Shown: positions 9,769-20,202 of the stretch, piece after piece
Numbering within the stretch: position 1 is the first letter of the stretch
Layout of the letters: every line of letters begins with the position of its first letter
Origin: Ostrinia nubilalis
Taxonomy: Eukaryota; Arthropoda; Insecta; Lepidoptera; Crambidae
Length of the DNA stretch: 64,000 bases
Assembly: GCF_963855985.1 (NCBI RefSeq)
Contig: NC_087093.1
Coordinates: 5,091,501 to 5,155,500, forward strand
Reading direction: 5' to 3'
Program-made: the position numbers and the translations under genes
The notes under the pieces: model-generated
What the model was told of the DNA's origin: nothing
Database searches by the model: none
Seen by the model: the letters and a program-made list of their open reading frames with translations, nothing else

Positions 9769-10026
9769 ATTGTTAAATATGGGACACACTATTCCATTAT
9801 CATAATCCTAATGTTTATTGCTATAATTGCTACAATATGTTATTGTACCACTAAGCGACTATTTTGTAAATCCGGAAGCAATCGTCCCTTTAAATTTAAA
9901 ATCAACCTAAATAGACCTTCATCCCAAACACCCCCCGAAACACTAGACAGTACAGACAGACAGGACCCTAACAATTTTGATATAGAAATGACCAGCCCTG
10001 TTGCCCCGCTCAGAACCAAAATTTAA
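9769..10026 (+). pseudogene. env: env, C-terminal part: membrane anchor and cytoplasmic tail
   Basis: After the transposon the env frame resumes at the duplicated target site. It encodes a strongly hydrophobic segment (IIIILMFIAIIATICYC, about 9796-9846), then a basic, cysteine-containing junction and a tail of about 55 residues, ending in a stop at 10024-10026. This is the expected transmembrane anchor and cytosolic tail. It has no start of its own. Confidence 0.8.
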
Positions 10027-10061
10027 CAGAGACTTGGAGTCTTCAACCCCAAGTCTCCTCT

Positions 10062-10073
10062 AGAAGGGGGAGG
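10062..10073 (+). other. polypurine tract of errantivirus-type element
   Basis: The purine run agaagggggagg lies directly before the LTR start TGTTATATCC, as expected for the plus-strand primer. Confidence 0.8.
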
Positions 10074-10290
10074 TGTTATATCCGGTATTTGTATCCCTTA
10101 TTGCTGCCCTGGCCGCCCATCCCGCCATGTCAGCAGTTTGGGATCCAAAGCCATGTCTCTCAGCCTTTCGAGTAGTCAGTCCGTGCTCAGATCCCATAGT
10201 CGGCGGTTGCTCCCGGATAATTAATCCGAATTCAAGTTCTAATTAAAAGAACTTTTTTTTAAAAAGTTAATTTCAATTCCCCGCGTAACA
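10074..10290 (+). repeat. 3' LTR of errantivirus-type element (217 bp)
   Basis: It begins TGTTATATCC after the polypurine tract and ends GCGTAACA, with short inverted ends TGTTA/TAACA. The host sequence resumes as a gaac repeat (gaacgaacgaacgaac). The matching 5' LTR is outside the window. Confidence 0.75.
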
Positions 10291-12127
10291 GAACGAACGA
10301 ACGAACTCCTTGCTTATGAAAATCATACGTTATAATATTTCGAACAACTTGAATAAGCTAAATCATCCGTTTTCTTTGCTAAATTACAGAGGGCCGTGCT
10401 CAATGACCTGATGATGATGAAGAAGGGTTTTTAAGCTGTTTGATGCTTCTGCCTACAACTATTTTTGGTGACTCATATAATTTTTAAATTAAAAAAATGT
10501 CTACTGTTGGTTTTTAAAGGATTAGGCAATAGTTCGAAGTTAGTGTTGATACTATGAGAATTTAACTTTGGAATAGTGTATTAGAGTGTTCAATAATAAG
10601 TTAAAATCTTTTGAACGAACTGAAATGAAAAACCATAAATAACCGTAGAGTACCTACTACATCACTGTACTGTACCATCCTAGACTGCATCCCACTTAAC
10701 ATCAGGTGCGATTGTGGTCAAATACCTGCCTTGTTATGCATAAAAAAAAATACCAGCCAAAGGTGCCAACCCTTTCACCTGATATAACCCCCAAACTTCT
10801 TTGCAAAATATATTCAAAGCTTTAGAAGTAATAAAAAGTTATCAAAAGTAAGTTCTTAGCCAGTTTAATGTCAGACGGAGAACTGCTATCTACGTTCCAA
10901 AGTTTGACTTTTCAATAAAACTTGCACTGTTATAGAAGAATTATTTTCTAAACTTGCGGTTAGATGTTATGATTATCTTAACAATACTTTTAAGAAGCCT
11001 CTTGAATAGGTAGATAATAATAATGTTAATAATGGTTTTGTAAAAAATATCATGTAGGTAAGCCTATGTATCAAAAATAGTTATAAGAAAAAACAAGAGT
11101 GAAATCGATTAATACTAATTACCTACTGCTAAAATGAAGTTCACTGCACATAGTCATCACTGAACAACTTTTTCTGGCATAACCAAGGATTTTTGCTGAT
11201 GTAAAAAGAGTTACATCTAAAAATATGTACAATATTAATATCGTTGTAGCTTCAACTTGAAATAGGATTCTCAGCGGACTCCATTTTTATAATAGCGTCC
11301 TAAAAATAGTCCTGTAATAAAATTAGGGCCGAAAAGCGAACTGTCAAAGCTAATTGAGGAAAGGGCTAAAGGTAGGCCTAATGCGGACGATGGTGACTGA
11401 CGTTGCCGTTGCCCTTTTAGGGTTAATTATTAAGCTAGGGCCGAGAAGAGAACTGACCGATGCTCGGACCGCTTTTCTGATTGTAACAAAATGGGTTACC
11501 TAAAAGTAACTTTGTCCATAAATTTCAATTATTGGGCATCCTCAACTATGAGATAGGTGAAAAAGAACAATTACGTACAGCGTAAGAGTAATATTTTGAA
11601 TATTATGATTATAGTGCGTTTATTTACAGCAATTTTATTTAAATGTAGAGATTTTTGTCAATATGCAACGAGTAGGAAAATGAAATTACTCTTTGGCAAT
11701 TTATTATAAAACTTAATTATACATTTTTTATATTAAGTAATTGTTAATGTAATTAAAGTTTACTGCTGTAGGACTCATTCATTTGATCAATTATGCAACT
11801 TTTCGGCTTTTTCTAATCTATTATGAAAAAGTCTAATCGATTTTACTATTTTCGATTCTAAAAAAACTTATTCCATAGAAATAACGTTCTGTAACTCCAC
11901 GGCTAACACACCCACCGTTTCAATAGTTCGTCCATAACGGGAAAGGAAGAAATGACATTACACAGAGTTTTATGACTCACGTGAAGTATTTTATTACTTC
12001 AGCCACTTGTGGAGAAAGTAAATGGAAAAATTGCCGCAGATTTACTATATCTACTTGCAGGGTATTCAATTGTTTGAACAAGTATTGACCGTTTGAAAAA
12101 CGTGTCTTTTCACTGCAAGAAATCGAC
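10291..12127. other. non-coding AT-rich DNA
   Basis: No gene is supported here. A dispersed repeat fragment (cccacttaacatcaggtgcg) lies at about 10688-10735. A more GC-rich island at 11310-11480 contains two related blocks (agggccgaaaagcgaactg and agggccgagaagagaactg), which could be a regulatory or conserved element. Nothing else stands out. Confidence 0.6.
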
Positions 12128-12263
12128 TAACGCCCGTATTACTATGAGGTCTCACAGTGCGCGTGGACTCACAGGGTGACACACGAACCAATCACAGAAC
12201 TCTATTCAACGCTGTGTGTTCGTTTTGCTGCTTCACGCAATCATTGTTTGTGAATACGGCGTA
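12128..12263. mobile_element. MITE family B, copy 1
   Basis: This short element has inverted ends taacgcccgtatt / gtgaatacggcgtaa. It shares its body with copies at 43386-43527 and 45774-45925 but lies in the opposite orientation. It is non-coding. Confidence 0.7.
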
Positions 12264-13844
12264 ACACAACTCGACTGAAAAGTCGCATCACTTTAATATA
12301 ATTTTATGACTTATTAGGAATGCAAAATTCTTATAACTTTGTATTGTGGTGGCAAATCCAATAAAAATCTACCATTCAATAACTCCAAAAGTAGGTGCTT
12401 TTTCGGTCGCATTCTTTCTGTCACGGGCGCGAAATTCCATGACATAAAAAAACATTATCGGCAGGCGCGTATCCTTCCGTAGCAAGGAGAACGACATAAA
12501 ATGATGAAGGGCTCGAAATAATAACAAATCTTATCACAAATATATGAAGTTCTTTCCTGAAATGGGAGGTTGAGCAGCCCATCACTTAATAATTCCTCTT
12601 GCGTATGCATCTATGCATACTGATATAGACACCTAATGATGGATTGAAGATCTCAAGTAGAGCAGGCAGCAGCTGGATGAAAACATCACAGTGTTTCTTG
12701 AAGAGGATTTCGAACTACTTTGGCTAAAAGGACGATCCTATCTTATCAAATACAAAAAGACTTTTGAATCGTAGTTTGGGTCAAATACTCATCATACATA
12801 TTCGTCGGAAAAGTGCAAAGAAAGCCCCTGAATGAAGGTGGATTTCTACCAAATCTTTCACGAAACAAATTACTAAATCCAAGTGCCTACATTGGCCAGT
12901 GTGGCTAAAGGTGAAACATTCCAACGTTGAATCTCAATACCACTTAGCTCCATCACGGCTTGTCTCTTCAAAATAGTATATATTTTTTCTGCGACATTTT
13001 ACGTCTTTTGTCGCCGCTGTCCTTTCATATAAAGCGCAGCTTTCAACATAAATCGACCAAATGCTTTAGGTGTAAAAGTTGAACCTTCACTCTTTGTTGT
13101 CGTCTTTTCAATTGCTTTCATAGTTCCGAGGAAGGCAAGTGTTGAAGTAAAATGATACCTTTTATAAACGGGGTAGAATTTGTAAATTCTACGCTATGCT
13201 TATACAATATTTTTTTTATAATTTCACTTATTTAATTTGGTGTTTTGTTACCCTGGAAATACAAGATTTGTACAATATAATTAGATTTGAATTTCAAAGA
13301 GTTATCCATATAAAAGATTATTCTTTGTATTACGAACACAACTCTTATTTATTTTGTAGTGTCAAAACAAGCAATAAAGAAAACATTGTCTTGAGGTAGC
13401 AAATGGACAGTATCCATAAATGAGAAAAATATATCGTCGAAGTTATGCACAGGTTTATGGACCTATTTGGGGCAAAAGTTATTGGAAGAGTCAGCAGTTA
13501 AATGGAATGAAACAGCAGTTACAGTTGGTATAAGTATTTGTAAAGACTTACCTACTTGTGTTTCTGTCAACATTTTACCAGAGAAAGGCAACGTCCAAAG
13601 GATGTTACTGAAGAACTTAATGCCACAATAAGTAGGCAGCACTACGAAACATAGACAAACATTTAGGTTTCCAGCAAGTTATTTTTGGTTGTGCTCGTTA
13701 CTTCGTGATGGTGATTTTTTTTTAACCAAAACTTCTCTTATGCTTGCTGTATTCACATTCATCAAACGCGCAAAGTTAACGTAAGTAGTCGTTAAGTTTT
13801 CGAACATTAATGGGCATCAAAAATTGCGCAAAAATGGTAAACTC
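12264..13844. other. non-coding AT-rich DNA
   Basis: No coding potential or repeat structure that I can support is seen over this stretch. Confidence 0.5.
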
Positions 13845-13967
13845 TTAGGCTTGGTTGCACCATCTTACTTTAACTTTAACAAACGTCAAAAATCTGTCAA
13901 ACTCCATACAAAAACACCGGCTATCGTTATAGTTACGGTCAAAGTTAGGTGGTGCAACTCGGCCTTA
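13845..13967. mobile_element. MITE family A, copy 1
   Basis: Inverted ends TTAGGCTTGGTTGCACCA and its complement near ggtggtgcaactcggcc enclose a body containing caaaaatctgtcaaactcca. Two more copies lie at 39107-39231 (inverted) and 61809-61937. Confidence 0.75.
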
Positions 13968-14917
13968 GTCAAAATATTGTGGCGCTACCAACGGAAACAG
14001 GGATTCACTTTTATACTCGTGTTTGTATCTCTATCTTAGTTACCCAGTCTTGAATAATGGCTCACCACCAACCACAGATACCCCGACCCTACATATTTCC
14101 AAATTTCTGTTAACTGCGGACGCCTAAGTCGGAGTTATCCGGTCCCTAAATCAACATGGGCGAGTTAATGAATTCATTACAACGATCGAATCAAACTGTG
14201 GACCCGAAGTTTCAAAGCGGCTGATTTATCTACTAATCTTGGTATCGGCCGAGAAGGCACGAATACCCACTGTTTCCCATCTTCAATGACAATCCGGGCT
14301 TATTCCGATATAATGCAATAGACAATGGATTAGCTCAGATTTGATGGCACGCATCAAGAATATCGAATGCTTTTGTTTCAATTGTTGCATAATAATTGTT
14401 ATGAGCGGTAGTAGATTAATTAAAGCTTCATGAAGATCATTTTTGGTTCACGTTTACTAGACAACTAATAAGTTGTCACCGTCATTATTTCAGCCATAGG
14501 ACGTCCATTGCTGATCATAGGCCTCCCCAAATGATTTCAGCGCCTTTCTTATCTATTACTTACCTACTACAGCAGCGCAAAATATAAAAGTACTCGTAGT
14601 TAGGTAAATTTTTGACATACATTTATTGGTTTGCTCTCAGGACAATCCTCGACAGATTGGTCCTCAAGAACAGATAATTCTAAAGATATTTGAAAATGAA
14701 AGTTCTACTCAAGTAATTCATGATAAACCTATCTCCCGTAGTAACAGAGTAAATATTAAAATTGTAGGATTTGTTGCCAAAACGGTCTATTTATCTACGA
14801 ATCTACTTCACAGAGGGTCCGCCCTCCCCCTGTATCTGTCCTACACAATCGAAACTGCGATTATCTTTCACCAGACCTGCACTGAATGATCTATTTATAA
14901 CCGCTTTGACCGAACTG
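13968..14917. other. non-coding DNA with an RTE-tail fragment
   Basis: A moderately GC-rich island at 14060-14360 shows no clear frame and may be a conserved non-coding element. A degraded RTE-like LINE tail in minus orientation (tttcagccataggacgtcca) lies at 14486-14560. Confidence 0.5.
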
Positions 14918-14921
14918 TTAA

Positions 14922-15876
14922 CCTTTAACTATGGACGTGAAAAAATAATCACACTCCCATGGACGTCGGGTCTCACAGACCCCTATCTAACATTCTTCTT
15001 ATTTTCATATCTGAATCAATTTGAATTTATTAAAGAGTTGATATATATCTAATAACTATTAATAAAGGATTTAGTAGTAAATGTAATCAAATTTTAACCA
15101 TCATTTAATTTTTTTTTATAAATTTAAAAAACTTAGACATTTTTCAGTGTAAATTGACTTGCCATCACATATAGGCTCCTTGATTACAGTCGATCATTAA
15201 TAAATGAAAGTAATATTTTTTTCTTTGCTTATTAATAACCATGTAACATAAAAACATGAACAGAATTTCTGAAGGACATAAAATAAAAATTTTGACAAGG
15301 GTTAAAGTTACTAAAATTATACACAGTGGCCTAGAACACTAAAGACAAATTATTTCTACAGGCATGTGTTATCTTTCTTTGAGAGCTTTAATAGGCAAAA
15401 TGTACATCACTCAGAATCGGAATCTGCAGCAATGGTGAATTCTAAGACATCTAAACTCAAAAGAAGAATCGTCTACAAGTAATACCTTACTCCTGAAATG
15501 TTCTTTAGATAGTTGGGCTAATAATATAGCTGATGTACTCAAATACTTTCTGCCATTATGTATTCTTAAACTAGAACAATTTACTTAAGATTATAATAAT
15601 ATAATATAAAAAAATTATAGTTGACAAGTCACATCCATACAAGTATGTTTGTATGGAAATTATAGTCATCGGGTCTCCCAGACCCGGATAAAATTTTGAA
15701 TGGTTATTACTCACGTAATAAGTGCCGGAAGACGCGATTTTTTGCCTCCTCGGTCCAAACACAGTTAAAACTGAAGCTACTGAGATGGTCGAGAGCAACA
15801 CGTGGCGGGAAGGTGTTTAAACCGAGAAATCGGAAAGGGGGGTGGGCCTCTGAGACCCGACGTCCATAGTTAAAGG
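14922..15876. mobile_element. piggyBac-like non-autonomous element (955 bp)
   Basis: Flanked by TTAA at 14918-14921 and 15877-15880. The termini are perfect 17-bp inverted repeats, CCTTTAACTATGGACGT. Near both ends lie repeats of the form GGGTCTC...GAGACCC (about 14965-14985, 15669-15685, 15850-15858). TTAA targeting and CC-starting ends are typical of the piggyBac superfamily. No transposase frame is seen. Confidence 0.8.
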
Positions 15877-15880
15877 TTAA

Positions 15881-16939
15881 ACCAAACTTCTGGGGAGGAA
15901 GCGATCTTTGAAAGGATCTTCCTTCTCACATGTCTGTGTGGGTGCTTATAATTGGCTATAGGGAAGTACCGCCAACGTTGCAGTTTGTATAATTACGTTA
16001 CGTAATATAATGTTTGTACTAAGTACAAGTATATTAGGAAAGTAGGTACCTAGTCGTAAATTAATGTCAAAGAATTAGTACAAAAGTTCTATTGGTCGAT
16101 AAGTCATTGTGAAGTGTTTTGTGACAGAATAGCATACCATGACAATAATTATGTAGATTAGAATGCATCCGCCCATTTTGTATGCTAAAAAAGAACAATA
16201 ATGATTTTTGAAGTTCAATTTATATTTTCTTTAGTCCGAAGTCCGAACCAATAACAACAAGCGTGATTTGCAATGAGGTTTAACATTAAAAACATCGATT
16301 CATAGTAACGATATTAATGACATTAATTTTTGTGTGTCTAAACTTGTTCATATCAAGAAAGTTTAATTCCATAGTTAAAAGTTACACCTAATAACCATTT
16401 TGTCAAGCAAGGTCAAACAGAAATAGATGGCTTACTAGTTACTTAGCCTCATTTTATTACGAGGTTTAATTCTAAAGCCCTGCACCCTTCCGCGAGATTG
16501 AATCGGAGAAGGGATGAACCAGCTTTGCCCGGGTTAGGGTTCGAAATAAGAAACTTCAGAAGTCACGATGTTAATAAAGTATATCATTGGAATTGGTTTT
16601 ATATCAATGGAAGTAATTATATTTATTTTATTTTTTTATTTAAGGACAGCTAACAAGACATACACAATTAACAGGAAAAAAAAAACATTGAAAACAATAC
16701 GTGTTTATAGTGTAGCCTTAATTAAAAGCTGCCACGACATGTGCATAGATTGCGTGGAAGCGTAGTATTCTAAGTAGTAGTAATCTAATTTAATTAGATC
16801 AATATGCAGGAATAATGGTTAGCAAGATTACAGGTAAAATAAAATAAAAGATAACAATGATCAGGAGCACAGTACCTATACCTAAAAACATAAATAAATT
16901 ACCGAATTTGATTGAACAAGAGACTGATAAAGGTGACTT
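15881..16939. other. non-coding AT-rich DNA
   Basis: No gene is supported. A short frame at 16568-16765 begins with a hydrophobic stretch but looks like chance AT-rich sequence. Confidence 0.5.
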
Positions 16940-17057
16940 ATGCTCGTTTTCACCATCAATCCCTAATTTTTAAGTGACCCCTATGGTAACAAATAACAAG
17001 AATTTTGTTTTCATAGGGGTCACTTAAAAATTAGCGATTGATGGTGAAAACGGGCAT
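16940..17057. mobile_element. short palindromic MITE
   Basis: About 50 bases at each end are inverted complements (left cgttttcaccatcaatccct, right complement cgttttcaccatcaatcgct). They enclose a loop of roughly 15 bases. A transcript would fold into one long hairpin. Confidence 0.75.
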
Positions 17058-17074
17058 GAGTTTCTTCCGCCACT

Positions 17075-17830
17075 TCTTCCCTGCACTAGCCCATTTATGT
17101 TGTCCCAAAGTGGTGGTAGGACTAGCTATATTTGAGACGTGTATAGGTGCCCTGGAAAGGGCCTATGTACTGAATAAACTATTTTTTTTTATTTAATTAA
17201 ATAACACGACTTTTTCACCTTATTTTGTGTTCACATAGCTTAGGAGGTATGTTTCGTCATCATTATCTTTATGTCCTGGCCTCCCCCAATGATTTTCATT
17301 AACCAGACCGGTTGGTACCTTAACTTTTACATTAAACTAGCTGATCCGGCGAACTTTGTTCCGCCTTAATGGCAATAAATAAGCAGACTTTTTTTATTTC
17401 GAACGGGATAAAAAGTATCCTATGTCCTTCTCCTGGCTCTAAACTACCTCTCTGACAATTTTCAGCTAAATCGGTTCACCCGTTCTTGAGTTATAAGTGG
17501 TGTAACTAACACGACTGTCTTTTTATATATAGAAGATACTAGCTTTCCGCCCGCGGCTTCGCCCGCGTGGTTTGTTATTCCAAGTCTGATTGTTTTTTGT
17601 TATACCACGTTTTATAGTGACTGACGTTTCATTTCAAATCACACGGGAATGCTGTCGAACGGGATAAAAAGTATCCTATGTCCTTCTCCTGGCTCTAAAC
17701 TACCTCCCTGACAATTTTCAGCTAAATCGGTTCAGCCGTTCTTGAGTTATAAGTGGAGTAACTAACACGACTTTCTTTTATATATATAGATATAGATATA
17801 GATATATAGATATAGATAGATTAACTAAAG
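17075..17830. repeat. dispersed repeats and AT microsatellite
   Basis: 17075-17190 resembles a retroposon tail ending in a T-rich run. 17243-17320 is a degraded RTE-tail fragment. 17335-17795 contains two copies of a block (cgaacgggataaaaagtatc ... taactaacacgact), separated by ccgcccgcggcttcgcccgc, a motif common in arthropod interspersed repeats. A tata/gata microsatellite closes the region at 17785-17825. Confidence 0.6.
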
Positions 17831-18057
17831 ACTTAAGTCTTATATAAAGTAAAATTTTACTATCTATTTACCATTAAGATACTAAAAAGATTTTGGACTA
17901 AGTAGATAGACTGTCTCTTATTTACTGACTCGGCCACGTGATATTGGATAAGGCAGTTTGGGCCCGCTTTTATCAGTAACATAATTCTAATTAACTTAAC
18001 CCTGAGGCGAGACTGTTTAATTATACAACACTTTCTTTGTGAACTAAATTAAGATTA

Positions 18058-18194
18058 ATGAAAATTCAGCCTTCTAGTTTTATCCACAACGAAGTTACAG
18101 GCGGTCGAAAATGGCCTGAATTGCTTCGAGAAAAGGATGGTACGGCCGTGCCGCTTTTTTGCTCGACTTGGTGGGGGCACTGCCGTGCCCCCAG
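18058..18194 (-). repeat. dispersed repeat, copy 1
   Basis: This block matches the reverse complement of 58614-58750 with no difference that I can see over about 136 bases. Landmarks are gggggcacggcagtgccccc and aagtcgagcaaaaaagcggc. It is not a gene. Confidence 0.8.
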
Positions 18195-19826
18195 ATATAA
18201 CTCCCCCATGCTCAACGGTTCTGAAAATAAACCAGAACAACATTAGAATCTGTGAGTGTTCAAAATGAACCCATAAAACCAAACCTGTGTCGGTTTCAGG
18301 TCGAGTCCATATCAATTTTTCAATGTCACGAATCGCTAGATAACCTTAGGGGGGTTAAATAAAGGAAAGGTCAGTCGCGCAAAGGGCGATGATGAGGTCA
18401 TCAACGAACGTAATTTAATTAGAAAGGGTAGGTTACGTACACAATGAAAGAGAGAAGGATTGAATAATACAGAGACCACAAATATAAATGAAAAACCCCA
18501 AAGAAGCAAAACATTTTACTAGTGACTGGTTTGATGAAACTGAACTGAAACTTTTGAAATGTGTTTTTGTTTGTGTTCCTCAATAAGAAATTAAATCTAA
18601 AAACAAAAAATGTGATTACTAAATATTTTCCTGCCGTTTGAAGTCAATTCTCATAACTGTTTGCTCAAAATAATGTGTGAAATTGGCTCTTTGGCTCTTT
18701 GGAATCCAAACTCACTGAACGTGTTTATATTATGGTAGAGGCTTGTTTACGCTGAGATTTGAAAAGGGTTTTTTTCAAAAATATTTTTTCTATAAAAAAC
18801 AAAAGTATATTTGAGTGAAAGCAGGTTTATCTTAGATGGATAGCAACTTCAAAGAATTGCAAGATTTCCTTTAAGACTGTTGAAAATAGTAGGTAATCGT
18901 CACGTCTATTCGTATAGGTACACTTACTTATACTGCCTCTAAAGTTTGTGATATAAAGCTGACAGGTACGTTTCCATACGATTTAAATGTACAATTGTGT
19001 GTGTATAATATCCTCATTTAACGACTGTGTACTAGTCTTCAATTTTTGAAAATAAAAAAAGATTCCTACATGTCAATATCCATAACTATACCATGTAATT
19101 GCCACGCGGAAATGACTCCATAGAGCGTCTCGTAGTGCAGGGAAAAGTTGAAGGCACCGTTCACCAATAAGATAGACAGACCAGATCATCACTCGTCGTG
19201 ATTCACAATATTATGACCACGACCACTGGCACGAGTGTACCGACTGGGAAGAAGACATGTCAATAACTTTGTTTGACGATGAAATAGCTTTGCTATATTT
19301 TGTCTAACCTATCAACTAAAATTCCAATCACAAACACAAAACGAACTCACTAACGAATTCCAATTAAAACATTCCAATAAAATCTAATTGCCGAAAAAGT
19401 GCTGTCTGTCAAACACAGTTTATATTACAGTAGGTTTGTTGTCGACACGAAAAGAAGAAGAGTTTATATTTACAAAACTTGCCATGACGGTTACACTTGC
19501 TCGCGTGTATTTATTTTGCACAACATTTTTTTGATAAACTAGGTATCATTATTTGTTATCTGGTTAGTTGGTATTTTGTTTCATGTTAGCTAACTTTATT
19601 TTGCTTCTAAAAAAATGAATTTTGGCTAGTACGATAGTGCTGAAGCATAATTTAAAGCAACTGGACTTCCACATTGGAACTCTTGGGAATACCTAATCTA
19701 TAAAAGATTAGAGACTTTAAGGTAATCTCCAAGATATCCTAGTAGAACTCTAGGCCCGTTCACATAATTGGTAAGTCCCTAATATGCCGACAACTAGCAC
19801 ACCCAGCTAAACACTTTAGCTTTTCA
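18195..19826. other. non-coding AT-rich DNA
   Basis: No gene is supported. A degraded LINE C-terminal fragment may lie at about 19136-19260 (ccacgaccactggcacgagt), similar to 22600-22650. Confidence 0.5.
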
Positions 19827-19985
19827 TCATCATCATCATTTCAGCCGTAGCCGTCCATTGCTGAACATAGACCTCCCCCAATGATTTCCATAACGACCGG
19901 TTGGTAGCGGCCTTCTTAGAGCGCCTTCATGCTTTATGAGGTCGTCATTTCACCTCGTGTGTCCGTCCGTCCGTGGACGTCCTCT
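19827..19985 (-). repeat. RTE-like LINE 3' tail fragment
   Basis: (CAT)n followed by tttcagccgtagccgtccat and gaccggttggtagcggcc is the reverse complement of an RTE-like LINE 3' end that recurs in this window at 31994, 36096, 63190 and 63670. Confidence 0.75.
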
Positions 19986-20074
19986 AGCTTTTATGAAGGT
20001 GTATTAAGAGGAAGCTCCCTAACAATAAAATAATGCCATTGCTGTAGATAACTACATCTAACTCATTAACTTAT

Positions 20075-20202
20075 CTTTATAAAGCTATGAGAACTAGAAA
20101 TGAAAACTCGATGGAGAGACTGGTAGTTTAGGGCCAGGTGGAAGGCAGGAGAGCACGCGGTCGATCGCCAACCCGCTGGATAGACGCCATCACGAAGGCC
20201 AC
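20075..20202 (+). pseudogene. LINE endonuclease-RT C-terminal remnant, first part
   Basis: A short frame encodes GRSPTRWIDAITKA, the GRSPTRW motif that marks the C-terminal end of RTE-like LINE proteins. It is cut by a retroposon at 20203 and continues in the same phase after the second copy of the 16-bp target duplication, at 22504. Confidence 0.6.

Larger units (their letters stand above)
1854..10290 (+). mobile_element. errantivirus-type Ty3/gypsy element with env, 5'-interrupted
   Basis: The order is gag end, pol, env, polypurine tract and LTR, as in insect errantiviruses (env-bearing Ty3/gypsy elements, kin of gypsy and TED). The 5' LTR and most of gag are absent here; the first element's LTR abuts the gag frame, which suggests that element inserted into gag. 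A younger DNA transposon (8540-9768) splits env. The pol frame has no stop over more than 1500 codons. This copy is not functional as it stands, because of the env and gag interruptions. Confidence 0.85.
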
